DNA of 64,000 bases, taken from positions 1-64,000 of the forward strand of contig LNAC01000774.1 in assembly GCA_002007465.1 (NCBI GenBank), written 5' to 3'. Below are positions 45,330 through 57,399 of the stretch, piece after piece; position 1 is the stretch's first letter, and each line of letters begins with the position of its first letter. The translations under genes and the position numbers were made by a program. The DNA comes from Ailurus styani. Lineage: Eukaryota; Chordata; Mammalia; Carnivora; Ailuridae. The notes beneath the pieces are model-generated. The model saw nothing but the letters and a program-made list of their open reading frames with translations, ran no database searches and was not told the DNA's origin.

Positions 45330-45533
45330 ATTAAGACTTATTTTAGGGGAGACAGAGAGCATGTGCACATGAGTGGGGGGAGCAAGAGAGGGAGAAGGAG
45401 AGAGAATATCTCAAGCAGACTACCCACTGAGCACAGAGCCGAACATGAGGTTCGATCTCACAACCCATGAGATCTTAACCTGAATCGAAATCACAAGTCA
45501 GATGCTTAACCCACTGAGCCAACCAGGCATCCC
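45330..45533 (-). mobile_element. Can-SINE, antisense, diverged
   Basis: 'GACTTATTTTAGGGGAGACAGAGAG...CAAGCAGACTACCCACTGAGCACAGAGCC...AACCCACTGAGCCAACCAGGCATCCC', an older copy. Confidence 0.85.
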
Positions 45534-45803
45534 ATTTTTTAAAATTTTTTCAAAAAAAAAAAATCTTTGTTTTTAAGTCCATAGGCTATGTATCACTTGG
45601 TAATAAATACAAAAAGTACTACTGACACTGTATTTCATCATGCATATAAATATTACATATTCATTTTTTACCTTGAGACATCATTGATGTACATACCACC
45701 TATTTACAGGTGCTATGATTAAAGTATTAAATCAAAATAACAGATTAATGACATCCATTTAATTTACTAACATGCCCTGATGATGTTCAGGCAGATGAAT
45801 TAC

Positions 45804-45934
45804 CTCACAGGATTACTAGTCAAAGACACGCGGAGGGACTCCAGGCACGTGACAAGTCTCTCATCTACACACCCCATTTTCAGTTCATGGATGAATTCCT
45901 GAGGTGAGATCTGTCGCCTACTCTTAAGACTTCC
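45804..45934 (-). CDS. DIAPH3: DIAPH3 coding exon (start of the FH3/DID region)
   Basis: Diaphanous-related formins nucleate and elongate actin filaments downstream of Rho GTPases; this exon lies in the N-terminal regulatory half. On the minus strand a good acceptor (TTACTTTGCAG) opens a phase-0 exon of 131 nt beginning GSLKSRRQISPQEF and ending LESLRVSLTSNPV plus the first two bases (AG) of a Ser codon, followed by donor GTAATT. The peptide matches my memory of DIAPH3 rather than DIAPH1 or DIAPH2 (the FIHELKMG and SLTSNPVS stretches). The split Ser codon is completed by the T that starts the exon at 19087, giving NPVS-WVES. The intron that follows is about 26.7 kb. No upstream DIAPH3 exon was found between here and base 64000. 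Paralog assignment is from recollection, without a search. Confidence 0.93.
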
Positions 45935-45942
45935 CTGCAAAG

Positions 45943-45984
45943 TAAAATAAATAAATAAATAAACAAATAAACAAACAAATAAAT
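45943..45984. repeat. (AAAT)n simple repeat beside an exon
   Basis: AAATAAATAAATAAACAAAT units start 9 bases upstream of the exon's 5' edge (at 45934). On the coding strand this is a TTTA-rich run that serves as the pyrimidine-poor lead of the acceptor. Confidence 0.8.
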
Positions 45985-45989
45985 CTTCA

Positions 45990-46735
45990 TTAAAGTAGTA
46001 CCAATTACATTAAGCCCACCTTTCATATTAGCAGCTGCACACGACTACTCTGAGTGGTATTAAGTGGTATTATTTTGAGGGAATGATTTCCTTCTGCCCA
46101 CAAACACAAAGCATAATCCGGGATACTCACGAAAGATAAAAAACATCAAATTTAAAGGACTTTTTCAAATCCCAAATATCGTGGAAAACAGTGATAGTAT
46201 TTATCATAGAAATATCTAAAAATAGAGTCATCTATTTTAGGCCCATGCAAAATAAAAAGCAAACCTCAATACAGGAACAGCCCTATTATAATTAATATTC
46301 CAAGCATCACAAAAAATGGCGGTTAGTCATTAATTAACTCAACTACCATCAGGTGCCCAGTTCTAAGCACAGTAAGCGCAGAGATTATCAAAACCTAAGT
46401 CTGGAAAGAGAAATGCAAGCACAGAAATAGTACTTTTCCCAGTGCAGTCTCATTCCTATAACGGGGCACCAAGGCACACACAGCTACGAGGCAAAGCCCT
46501 AACGTGGGGGAGGGAAGCCTGAGTAACACGGAGAAGGGAAGTCAGTTGTGGAGACTAAGAATTAGGAACTCCTTCCAGACTGACATGTGGCACATATGTA
46601 CAACCACAAAGAAAACCAGAAGCATTTACAGCAGAATGAAGCTACCGATCAGATCATGGAGGGACAGAGCACCACTCTCCAATTAGATTCTCCAGGGCAG
46701 TTTTGGAAGGCTCACTCTGGCGGATAGTAAGAGTT
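45990..46735. other. Intron, nothing recognised
   Basis: No exon or nameable repeat. Confidence 0.4.
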
Positions 46736-46739
46736 CGAG

Positions 46740-47250
46740 TTCGCTCATTATGCAATATCTAGTGTTTACTAAGTGCCAGACACTGTTCTAAGTGTTACAT
46801 AGAGAACAGTAAACAAGGGACAAAAATCCCTAGATGCATGGAGCTTTCTTCTCTATGGAGAAGAAAGCCAGGCAGACAATAAATGAAATAAGCAGTTAAA
46901 ATAGCTGCTCTGTGGCTAGTACAGAGTGCTCCAGAGAAACAAAAGCAGAGAAGAGGATTAAGGAGCCTGGGAAGTGGTTGGCAATTTCAAACAGTGCGCT
47001 CACAGAAAGACTTACAGAAGAATCTGAAGGCCTCAAACTTGAATATTAGAATAAAGGTCTGAAGGAGAGGGAAGGAAGCATACTGATAACTGAAAAGTTG
47101 TGATGGAAGGGACCGTATCCTCACAGGCCACCAAAGGAACTTTGACTTTTACTGTCAGATCAGAAGCATTTCTAGAAGATCCGTTAAGAAGACACAAAGA
47201 TAATCTAGATGGAAAATGATGAGTATGATGAACAGTAAAGTCCAGAACTG
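46740..47250 (-). mobile_element. L2 relic, antisense
   Basis: 'TAAGTGCCAGACACTGTTCTAAGTGTTACATAGAGAACAGTAAACAAGGGACAAAAATCCCTAG', 'CAGACAATAAATGAAATAAGC' and 'AAAGGAACTTTGACTTTTACTGTCAGATCAGAAGC' match the reverse complement of the L2 3' region in order. Confidence 0.7.
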
Positions 47251-47254
47251 TATC

Positions 47255-48165
47255 TATGTCAATTACAGATTATACATTGGATGTATTGGGGAAGGGATTA
47301 ATGCATGTTCAAAAGCAGGGTAGTAGGCATGGCAGGGAATCAGATGCATTTTTCCATTTCTTTCTTTCTTATTATTAATTTGCCATAATATTGTCCAAGG
47401 AAACATAGCACCGGAAAGGCTGATGGTTTTCATCAATATCAATGTAGTAATTTACTAAAGAAAATTTTACAAGCAAAATCTCAGAAGAAAATAAAGTGGA
47501 AAGTGGAAATGAAATGGTGAGAACAGTGAAAATAAGTACTTATTTAAAAATCAGTGACTACGTTATGTATCATTAAAGAGAATACATTTAACTTGTACTG
47601 ACATAGCATTTATTGGTATTTTTTTCTGCTTTAAATTAAAAGGTATTGCCTGTTCAACACAGAAAATTTGGAAGACAGAAAAGCAATAGGGGGAAAAAAG
47701 TGCCTCAAAATAAATATTTGATATTTCCTCTTGAGGCGTTTTTTTCCTCATACAAGAATATGTACATAATATCCCATATACAGTCATAAACACCTATACT
47801 TTACTTTCAAAAATATTATAGCATACATACTGTTTAGTAGGCTACTTTTATTTTTAGTCATATTTCATAAACATATCCTAGCATTTTAAATGAAACTTTT
47901 TTTTCCTGCCTACAGACTATTAACATACCTAATTACTTACCTAATTTAGACCCATATCATTGGGCATGCAGGTTGCCTAGCACAATTTCTTGGTATCTTA
48001 ATTTTTCAAATTTCCTGTGCATATTATCAGGTCAATATTTTTATCCAAATATACACCAAGAGAAGTTGAGCCAGATGATCTTTTTGGAGTACTTGATATT
48101 TGTAGTGCTTGATTCAGTACTCTGAATTTATCACTGAAATAATTATGATGGGGGGAGAGGGGTTC
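47255..48165. other. Intron, unassigned
   Basis: 47640-47890 ('CACAGAAAATTTGGAAGACAGAAAAGC' ... 'CATATTTCATAAACATATCCTAGC') looks like an old interspersed repeat that I cannot name. No exon. Confidence 0.35.
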
Positions 48166-48182
48166 AAAACAAACCAAAACTA

Positions 48183-48383
48183 GGGGCACCTGGGTGGCTC
48201 AGTGGGTTACAGCCTCTGCCTTCGGCTCAGGTCATGATCTCAGCGTCCTGGGATTGAGCTCCACATCGGGCTCTTTGCTTAGCAGGGAGCCTGCTTCCTC
48301 CTCTCTCTCTGCCTGCCTCTCTGCCTACTTGTAATCTCTCTCTCTCTCTCTGTCAAATAAATAAATAAAATCTTACAAACAAA
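48183..48383 (+). mobile_element. Can-SINE, mustelid type
   Basis: GGGGCACCTGGGTGGCTCAGTGGGTTACAGCC head, AAATAAATAAATAAAATC tail. Confidence 0.96.
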
Positions 48384-49378
48384 AGAAAACGAAACTTAAT
48401 AGATCAACTGGTTCCCTTCAACAATAAATAGGTAAGACCATATAGTCAATACTTTTCAAATATAAGACTAAAAAGTAGTAAATGCATTTGAATAAAAATA
48501 AAATTTAAAAAAAAAGCAGTCACCTGCCCCACCACTTAAACTTATCTTTCAGATGTAATCAATTTCATTCCTTTAACTGTTTCTTCTGATAGCTACTTAA
48601 TATGCTTAAATAAGATGTTTACTCTGCTCTCTTTAAACTTGTATGTTTTCAATATTACCTTTGACTTCGATTATGAAAGATAATGATTTAGTTATCTTAA
48701 AACACTGTAATTTGTACTCTTCCACTGTCTGACTGTAGTTAAAGGCAATCTCAATTGAGCCAGAAGAGGTCAATTCCATGAAATGGAAGTTCTAGGAGAT
48801 CCAGAGATTTCTGGATAACTGAACTTAATAATTCTTTAGTTTGCTTCATGACACAAAATACAACAGGCATATACCCTCATTTATAAAGTCTTCCAGTTAC
48901 TATAATTCCCATGTTGGTCAAACCAACACGTTGGTCCCCCTGAAAGTGAGAACACAAGAAGCATCTTGGCTCTTACCATTCCTACTCAGTATCGTACTGG
49001 AGGTACTAGCTAGTGTGATAAGTCAACAATGATAGATTAGAAAAGAAGTAGCACAATTGCCTATTTGCAAATGAAATTGTTTACATGAATTTAGCAAGAT
49101 CACAGAATAAAAACTCAACCTCTAATTTTTTTTATTTCTAAATACTACTCACACTGGGGAAATAAAATTTTACTATTTATCATTTTTAATAGCATCAAAA
49201 GAACCCTCACAAAATACTCAGGAAAAATCTTTAACAGAAGAAGAGAAATACTTATATTCTGAGAAGTACAAAACATTGTGAGGAGGTAGTAAAGGTGACC
49301 TAAATAAATGATGTTATGCTAGGTTCATGGAGTGGAAGACTCGATATTATTAAGACACTGTTAAGAAATACATTTTCT

Positions 49379-49574
49379 GGGCACCTGGGTGGCTCAGTGG
49401 GTTAAAGCCTCTGCCTTCGGCTCAGGTCATGATCTCAGGGTCCTGGGATCGAGGCCCGCATCAGGCTCCCTGCTCAGCAGGGAGCCTGCTTCCCCCTCTC
49501 TCTCTCTGCCTGCCTCTCTGCCTCCTTGTGATCTCTCTCCCTCTGTGAAATAAATAAATAAAATCTTTAAAAAA
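49379..49574 (+). mobile_element. Can-SINE, mustelid type, inside an L1
   Basis: GGGCACCTGGGTGGCTCAGTGGGTTAAAGCC head, AAATAAATAAATAAAATC tail. AAATACATTTTCT on both sides. Confidence 0.97.
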
Positions 49575-50178
49575 AAATACATTTTCTGAAGAACAATCAA
49601 TATATTCACCATCAAAATCCCAGCAGGTTTTACAGAAATTGAGAAACAGCTTCTAAAATTTATATGGAAATAAATATATATATATATGGAAATGCAGGAA
49701 ACAAAAAATAATTTAAAAGAATAAAGTTGGGATTTAATCTGATTTCAAGATTTACTATAAAGCTACTGTAATCAAGTTAGTATAGTATCAATAGAACAAA
49801 GTCCAGAAATACACTTGCACCTATGTGGTAAATGATTTTCAACAACAGTGTTAATGTAATTCAATGGGGCAAGAATCCCCCCTAAACAAATACTGGTGGA
49901 AGAACTGGACATCCAAATGAGAGAAAGTGAACCTAGACCTTAGATCTAAATGTACAAGCTAAAATTTAACGTCTACAAGAAAAGAGATGAAAATCTTCAC
50001 TACCTTCAGGAAGGCAAAGATTTCTTAGGACAAAAGTCACTAACTATAAAATAGATAAATTAGACTTCAGCAAAATTTAAAGCTTCCGTTTTGCAAACAG
50101 CTCTCAAGATAGTTTCATTAAGACCATGAAAAGTAAGCCAGAGACTAGGAGAAACTATCTGAAATATGAGCTAAGAAG

Positions 50179-50590
50179 TGTCCAGTCCGAGACTTAACCC
50201 CACATAACATAACAAGCCATGTGAGCCTCTTACTGGTTCATGAGTGCTGGCAGGAAACATGAGTCCTCAGTTAGAGACAAAGGACTTTATTACACCCCTA
50301 CTGGTTCCCCACCCCACCAGGTCCCACAGGGGCATCACAGGGCTCCCTGCACCTGCAGTGGATTGCACTAGAGGACACTAAGCTTGGGGGACTCACCAAT
50401 TTTATAAATGACTAATAACAAGCCTGCTCACTGTCGACAGGCAGAACTAACCACTTCTCAAAGCAGCTCACTGCAAACTCAACACTGAGAAATGGTTTGG
50501 GTAAGGAGCGGTTAGGCCTTGCCTTCTTGGTGTAACCAGAATAAATATACAGGGATACTCAGGGCCCATGGCAGACTGCCTCTCCCAACA
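50179..50590 (+). mobile_element. LTR-like solo element inside an L1
   Basis: A 412-bp block starting TGTCCAGTCCGAG and ending CCTCTCCCAACA (TG...CA), with AATAAA at 50540, interrupts the ORF2-like sequence: 'TATCTGAAATATGAGC' before and 'TTTGTATGCAGAACATTTAATG' after belong together in L1. It is less AT-rich than the host. No clear target duplication, so boundaries are approximate. Family unknown. Confidence 0.5.
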
Positions 50591-51239
50591 ATAAATGTGC
50601 TCACAAAGATTTGTATGCAGAACATTTAATGAAGTCCTAAGACTCAGTAAAAATAAAACAGCCCAATAAAAAGATGATCAAAAGACTTCACCAAAGATAT
50701 ATGAATCATCAATAATGACATGAAATGATGTTCAAGATCATATGTCACTGGGGAAATGCAGTTTAAAACCAGAAGGAAACACACACACACACACACACCA
50801 TAAATGGAATATCACTACACACCCCCTAGAATGGGGAGAATGTGAAGCACCTAAAACTCACCTACACACTGATGGAAATGTAAAATGGTATCACCTCTTG
50901 GACAGAAAGTTTGGTAGTTTCCTTTAAATAGACACAGCACAGCAGATTCAGCAATTGCACAGCGAGGTGTTAAACAGGAGGAAAAGTAAAACAACAAAAA
51001 AATCATTCATACAACATGCAGACCAGCTTTATTCATAAGAATCAAAGACTGGGAACAACCCAAGCATTTGTCAACTTGTGGTCTATCTATACAATAGAAT
51101 ACTATGCAACAATAAAAAATTCAATGATAATGCAACCAGATGAATAAAAAAAAAACTGCTAAGTTAAATCAAGCAAGAAAAAGTACATAATGTAGGTTGT
51201 ATTTATATGAAAGACCAAGACCAACCTGTCTATCTTTTG

Positions 51240-51920
51240 TCCAGCAACAATCCCTGGTTCATGGCATAGAAGCAAATCTGCAAACAGTTTTTATTGTGTT
51301 TGGGTGGAAGATGGGGGTAAAGACAGACAATATTTTAAATGGGGCAGTAAGTAGATTTTACCAGTCAAAACTGGAAAAGACAAAATAATCTCACTGGCTA
51401 AAAATAATTCTTTATTTCAGCCGCAGTTAAGTGTTTCCAGTTTGAGCAATTTATTATCTAAGAACTTCTGCATTTTCACCTGAGCGTCCTTCCTCTTAAT
51501 AGCCTCCCCTCTCCCCAAACCCTCACCATCACTACTGCATCCTGGCACAGGCCTGCTCCTACACATCAGACCTGGGCTGAAACTAATCTCCCGGAACAGG
51601 CCTTTAGTGAGCCACAAAAGATGAGTCCCCCATCTATGGATTCCTTGTTCTTAATGCTCACCACTCTGTATTAAAATAATTTTAACTACCATTGATTATG
51701 TAAAGGATATTTTGAGCACCTACTCTTTCCAGACCATGTTTACATGATGTAGACACAATGCAGCTACATTGTTTCCTTGAAGTCGAAGGTTTTTGACCCA
51801 AGCTAAAGTGTGATGCTATCTACTTAAATGGGGAAGATGAAAGAAGCAAAGTAAGTGGTAGGGGAAGTAGCTACTTGAGATACCAAGTCTGAGCAAATGA
51901 CATTTTCCTAAGGAAATAAT
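51240..51920. other. Intron, unassigned
   Basis: 'TATTTTGAGCACCTACTCTTTCCAGACC' near 51706-51733 resembles an antisense L2/MIR end. Nothing else recognised. Confidence 0.35.
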
Positions 51921-51926
51921 ATTTGA

Positions 51927-52105
51927 GGGGCACGTGGGTGGCTCGGTCAGTTAAGCGTCTCTTGATTTCGGCTCAGGTCATGATCTCCGAGTCACGAGAC
52001 TGGGCCCCGCGTCAGGCTCTGCACTAAGAGAGGAGTCTGCTTGAAATTCTCTCTGTCCCCCTCTTCCCATTTATGCACTCTCTCTCTCTCTATCAAATAA
52101 ATCAA
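51927..52105 (+). mobile_element. Can-SINE of an older subtype
   Basis: GGGGCACGTGGGTGGCTCGGTCAGTTAAGCGTC head with 'TCTTGATTTCGGCTC', TC-rich middle, ATCAAATAAATC tail that merges with the GA-rich repeat. Confidence 0.93.
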
Positions 52106-52222
52106 GGAAGGAAGGAAGGATGGGAAAGAAAGAGAGAGAGAGAGAGAGAGAGAAAGGAAGAAGGGAGGGAGGCAGAGAGGAAGAGAGAGGAAAGAAGGGA
52201 GGAAAGGAGGGAGGGAGATAGC
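52106..52222 (+). repeat. GA-rich / (GGAA)n low-complexity tract
   Basis: GGAAGGAAGGAAGG, (GA)10 and GGAGGGAGG units, grown from the tail of the SINE. A 147-codon minus-strand frame across it is low complexity only. Confidence 0.9.
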
Positions 52223-52599
52223 GTTTGAACAGAGACCAGAATGAAGAGATGGGGGGTACGTGGGAAAACTGCAAGAAGGGTGTTTTGAGGCAAAGGAAAT
52301 GGCAGTAAAGACCTGGGTAGATTCAAAGGCGGCAAAAAGACACCTCAAGATGCCAGGGAATGTGACAAGGAGTTGTAGAGGACGAGGACAGACACAATAA
52401 GCTGGTTGGTGTCTGGTCCCAGAGGTAGGGGACAAATTGCAGCCTGAGTGCCAAATGTTTTTATGGGACTCTCAAGCTAAGGGTGTTTCTTAAATTTTTA
52501 AAAGCTTATAAAAAGGGAGAGCAGGAAGACGAAACATGGGCACCAGCACAAGTAACTGAAACCCTGGGTGACTTATAAAGCCTGAAATGTTTACTGTCT

Positions 52600-54300
52600 G
52601 GCCATTTCATACAAAAGTTTGCTGGTCCCTGTTGGGGTCTTACACACCATGGTGAGGACTTTGCATTTTATTCTGAGTGGATAGAAAACTACTGGAAGTT
52701 ACCCAGCAGATAAATTTTAAGATCTATTAAAATCAAACACTTCTAAAAGATTATTCTAGCTACTGTGTGGCAACAGACTGTGAGCAGCAAAATGTGAAAC
52801 AAGATGACCAATTAGAAGGCTAGCATAGTGTCTGGTCAAGAGTTGACAACAGCCTGGTCTAAGGAGCCAGTGACGGGAGGCATGAGATCGGCTCAATATG
52901 AAGTTAGATCAGACAAGAATAGCTGAGAGTCTGGAGGTGAGGTATGAAAGAAGTTAAACTCAAAGATGATGCCAAAGTTTTTGGTCTTAACAACTAAGTG
53001 AGCGGTACTGCCATCCACTGCTCGTTGAGCCTCTGGCAACAGCGCCATGAGTGGTAGATTGGGAATTAACCTGGTCAGAAGATCAAGGGGAGAGCAAGAA
53101 GAATGAACAACTCCTTTGAGTATATTTCCCATGAAGGAGAGCAAAGAACAGGGACAGCAGCTGGAGGGGAACCTATAGTGGGATTTGGGGGGGGCGGGGA
53201 GGTTGGAACTACATGTTTGCGTGCTGATGGGAATAACCAAGCAGGGGGAAAGAAACTGATAACACATAAAGTAGGCACAGATGCAGGACAAGAAACAAGG
53301 AAACAAAAAAACTAAAGCAGATGTCACAGGATGTGGCATATGATACAAGAGGAAGGGTTGATTTTACAGTCACCAGTAAAGGCTATCACTGTAAGAAAAG
53401 CCAAGGCAGAGATGAGGGGGAAAGATTCAGGCAGGCTGTTAGACCTGGTGATCAGGAAATGAGGTGTGAAAGTTCTCTTCTGATTTGCATCTACCTTCTT
53501 GGGGATAGAAATAGCAGTATGATCAGCTGAGAGTGAGGACGCAGAGTTGGAAGTAGAAGAAAAGGTATGAAATCTTTTTCAGAAAGTCATAAAGTGCACT
53601 GGTAAGGGCCATGTGGTAGGGTTACGGGCTTACCTGTCAACTGTGGTCATTCAGAAAACACCAGTGTTGCGGCATGCTTCCTCCCAGATGCAGGCTATGC
53701 GGAGGTGCAAAGGCAGAGTGGATAGGAAGTTGAGTTTAACCAAGAGCAGGGTTTATATGGACCGAGAGGCAAATGAACAGATTGTTACTCAAGGTAACAA
53801 CGGAGTATGTGTCTAAGGTCAATAAAAAGAGAAGGGCATGGTGATTAGAAGGCAATGGACAAAAATAAATGGTAGAGTCAATGGATCAGCCGTACTAAAA
53901 CAACCACGGAATTCTTACAGTGGGACTAGTAAGAGGAAAAATCAAGAATGCTCAGGAAAGTTTGTAAACCATATTTATAGGTGGTATCTTAACCTGAGGC
54001 AATGAGTGGTTGAGATTAAGTAGAAAAACAAAGATTGTTGGAACTGAGAAGTGGGAGGAAATGAGAGGACGGAATGTTGGATGGATCCTCTAGGTGAATG
54101 ATGATGTTAGTAAGGATGAGGGCAGCGGTAGCAGCAGGAGGAAGAGCAAAGGCTAGGGAGCCATATGAATAAGAAGGGAGCTAAGACTAGAGAGTCTGTC
54201 AGTACATGCTAGGATCTCTTTGGGGGCGGGGACCTTCACCACTAGAACACATCTACTAGGACAGCTGCCGCCTAATTCATGACTGCGCCATCAGTCCCTC
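52600..54300 (-). mobile_element. L2 LINE relic, antisense
   Basis: On the minus strand around 52930-53000 one frame reads KTKNFGIIFEFNFFHTSPPD, the decayed 'NLGVILDSSLSFTPHI' segment of the L2/CR1 reverse transcriptase. 'CATGTTTGCGTGCTGATGGGAATAACC', 'AGTTCTCTTCTGATTTGCATC' and 'TGATCAGCTGAGAGTGAGGA' fit the same antisense element. Gene dead. Confidence 0.68.
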
Positions 54301-54319
54301 GTAACATGCCCGGCATTCA

Positions 54320-55890
54320 GTGAATGAATGAATGAGGCTGTAATAGAACCAAAGGTAGGCATAGACTAAGGATTAAAACAAAAAAGGAGAGGAAGATAAG
54401 TCACCAGGGAAAATTTCTGGAAGAAAGAATACTTAGAAAGGAGGATCTCAAAGACATAGGAAACAGACCAGATAATTGGGTTGATCAGCTTTCAGCAGGA
54501 TTTCCCCTTTTATTAGAGTACTATCTACATATGGGTACATAAGAAATGAAATTGTGGGGAGAAATAGGATACATGAATAATCAGAAATATTCCTTTTAAG
54601 CACAGCTCTTCTTGTGTTTCTTTCATTTTACAGAACTTCAAAGGAAGCAGGAAGTAGGGGGAGAGAGGAAGGACACTCACGTCTGCCTATCTCTGATTCC
54701 ATTAGCCATGAAGATGAAAATACTTAGAAAGCTTTATCCCCTGTGGTATCAAAACACATTAGTGAGATAAGGATATCTGCCTGACATCACAAAAATTAGA
54801 AGGATATTTATCCAACATAATTTTTAAATCTTTTAATCCCCTACTAAATTTTATTCTGCAATACCACATGCAAGATAGAAAGAAAAGTACATAACATTCC
54901 CCTTGTCAGATTCTTATTAAATGTATTCTAAGGTACAAAAAGTAATAAGGTATAAAAAAATAATACGTACTTTCACCACATACTTCCTTCACCATTTCTG
55001 TATTTCTGAAACCAAATATTCTTTCTTTTGCTACGTACTGTTCAAGGTAATGGTAGTCATTTCTCTACCTACCTCCATGCCTGCATTTCATCTCAGTTCA
55101 GGTGTCAGACCTGTTCGGTAAGTTTCTCCATTATTCTATTTCATTTACTTGTTGGCAGAATTTGAAATACCTTTTCTATGATAAATTAAAAATACAACCC
55201 CTTTCCAGTTACCAGTAGAAAGTACTGAAGAACTTTCATTTTTCAAATACTTGAATGATTCCCACACAAGCATGGAGAATCCACCCTTTCTTTAATGGTG
55301 ACCTAATTTTAAAAATAGTCAAACGAGCTGTCCTTAGAAAGTCTGCATGTTCTGTAGAAAGAGGACACCCCCTGAGGTATACGTGGGTGAGGACAATCAC
55401 CTTTTAGTCCTTAAGCAGAATGTCTAACACATGACAGTTGTTTTAAGCAAGTTTGCCTACATTATCTGAGACATCACTTAAAAATTATATTCTTACACAC
55501 AACTCCAATCATTATAAACTATCACTAAACTCATTAAATCATACCTTATTCCTTCCGGAATGTAGCCTGTACCCAAATTTCCCATACTACCTCCTCAATG
55601 ACAGGTAACATTTGCTTACACTTAAACCTAAGGAAAAAATCAGCATGTTTTATTTAACATGACCCAAAATATACAGCCTCTAGTGGTTAAAAACTTAAAA
55701 TTTGAGGGCACTGTAAGAAAGCACTGAAACCTTAACTGATTTTTAGATGCAGTTACTAGACTCCAGACCCCTCTCCATGACATTCACTTTGTAATTTTTA
55801 ACAGGTAAAGAACAAAAGATTCTGCACAGAACAAAAAATTCCCATCAATGTAACACCAAAGGAGTCAAAAAGCCTAAGTTCTCATAGTGA
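54320..55890. other. Intron, nothing recognised
   Basis: Starts with an ATGAATGAATGAATGAG L2-like end (54320-54335); no exon after it. Confidence 0.4.
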
Positions 55891-55911
55891 TATGAGAGTG
55901 TGTGTGCAAGT

Positions 55912-55970
55912 GCATACACACACACACACACACACACACACGTAATCTTACATGGGGTGTGTGTGTGTGC
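55912..55970. repeat. (CA)n and (GT)n in inverted arrangement
   Basis: (CA) about 15 units (55914-55942), then 14 bases, then GTGTGTGTGTGTG (55957-55969). The two could pair as a hairpin of about 13 bp. Confidence 0.85.
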
Positions 55971-55979
55971 CCATTTCTA

Positions 55980-57050
55980 TCTGTATGTCAGTAACTCCAA
56001 GTTAACTGCCTCAGTTTCTCTTTAGCATTGTAACTCCTGTATTCTTGGTACCTAATCTAGGTGATGAGACTAGCGAAGACAAGTAAGATAATATGAAATG
56101 TGGAGACTATTTAAAGAAATAGTTTGCACCAATAATGACAGTATTTTAAGAAAACTGCAGAGTCAGCACTGCAAAACAAGGGTAAGCACAGTTGCTGCCA
56201 AGGGGGTAATTATAATCTAAATTACTATCATGTATATTGCTATTAAAATGCATTGCAACAATTTCCTTGCATTTTTCAAATGATTTCTAGCATCTCTAAT
56301 GTCACTGATCAACAGAAACACTAAGCTGTCACTGCTGTATGAATTACTTGTTTTCAGAACATTTACAACCCCAACAGAGCTCCAGCACCAATAAAATCTG
56401 TTATTCAGAGATGATATTATGCAAACTCCTAGTAGAAAACTATGAGCAATGAAAAGTATTGCAGAAAGGGGCGTTCACCAACAAAAAAAGTTTAGCAAAG
56501 AGTTCCTTTTTAAGAGTTATTATATTTTTTCCATAAACATTTAATGAGCACCATTATGTACCAAGAGTTCTGCCTATAATTTTGGAGGCTGCTTTTAGTA
56601 TACATTAAAAATAGCATACGTTAAAAGTTTAGAATTATCAAGTACATTTTATAAAGAAATGTGATAAAATGCAGAAAAATCTGCTGCTCTCCCCCTTTCA
56701 GTTTCTAAAATAGTTCTACAGGAAAAAAAGAAAAAACAGATTGATCTAACACTAATTTTAGCCACTCAGAAATTAACTTGAAGTAATAAAAGAAATTCAG
56801 CACATTACATTCCTCGTATTATCCATCAATACCTAACTAGCATCGACATCCCTTCTATTCACAGGAAAACGTGCTCACATTAGACCATCGCCTTCAATAG
56901 GACACTTGAATATTTAGACTATTTTGTGTATTTAAGAAGCGTTCCTTCAACTGCTGAACGCGATATACTGCCGTTCCAGCACTTCCGCCTGGTTACCGTG
57001 ACCAGAACAGAGGTGTTCTTTTAGTTCTGCTTCTTTCTTCTTCTTGTTTT
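55980..57050. other. Intron, nothing recognised except a short L2-like piece
   Basis: 'ATAAACATTTAATGAGCACCATTATGTACC' near 56532-56562 fits antisense L2. Otherwise nothing. Confidence 0.4.
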
Positions 57051-57054
57051 GTTT

Positions 57055-57286
57055 TGTTTTCAGAGAAAGAGTACATGAGCAGGACAGGGTAGGGATGGCC
57101 AAAGGAAGAGAATTTTTTTAATTTTATTTTTATTATTTGCCCAAGGGGTACAGGTCTGTGAATCATCAGGCTTACATCTTAAGCAAGCTCCCCGCCCAGC
57201 GCAGGGCTCAATCTCATGACCCTGAGACCATGATCTGAGCCAAAATCAAGAGTCTGACACTTAACCAACTGAGCCACCAAGAGCCC
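57055..57286 (-). mobile_element. Antisense Can-SINE interrupted by a short carnivore L1 3' end
   Basis: 'CAGAGAAAGAGTACATGAGCAGG' (left part) and 'AGCAAGCTCCCCGCCCAGCGC...CCACCAAGAGCCCC' (right part) are an antisense SINE. Between them, at about 57111-57177, 'CCAAGGGGTACAGGTCTGTGAATCATCAGGCTTACA' is the start of the carnivore L1 3' UTR, antisense, with an A-tail (TTTTTTTAATTTT). Confidence 0.6.
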
Positions 57287-57399
57287 CTGTTCTTTTAGCT
57301 TTTAAACCTCAAAAAGATGTTAACAGTTAACTGTCAACTGCTTCTACCCATAGCCAGAGAACAGAAGCCAAAAAAACCATGGTGAGCCACACACCAGAA

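Larger units (their letters stand above)
48930..51230 (+). mobile_element. Old L1 relic, sense, interrupted
   Basis: ORF2 landmarks in order: 'TATCGTACTGGAGGTACTAGCTAGTG', 'TTAGCAAGATCACAGAATAAAAACTCAACC', 'AAGTACAAAACATTGTGAGG', 'GGTTCATGGAGTGGAAGACTCGATATTATTAAGACACTG', 'TACTATAAAGCTACTGTAATCAAG', 'AAAAGATGATCAAAAGACTTCACC', 'TATACAATAGAATACTATGCAACAATAAAAAATTC'. Frames broken. Contains a SINE (49379-49574), an LTR-like block (50179-50590) and (CA)n at 50778-50798. Confidence 0.8.

Noticed and set aside
51992..52435. Minus-strand open frame of 147 codons
   Set aside because: Spans a Can-SINE and a (GA)n/(GGAA)n tract; the peptide is a run of S, L, P and F.
52893..53348. Minus-strand open frame of 151 codons
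   Set aside because: Only the piece KTKNFGIIFEF is meaningful, as a decayed L2 reverse transcriptase fragment; not a host gene.
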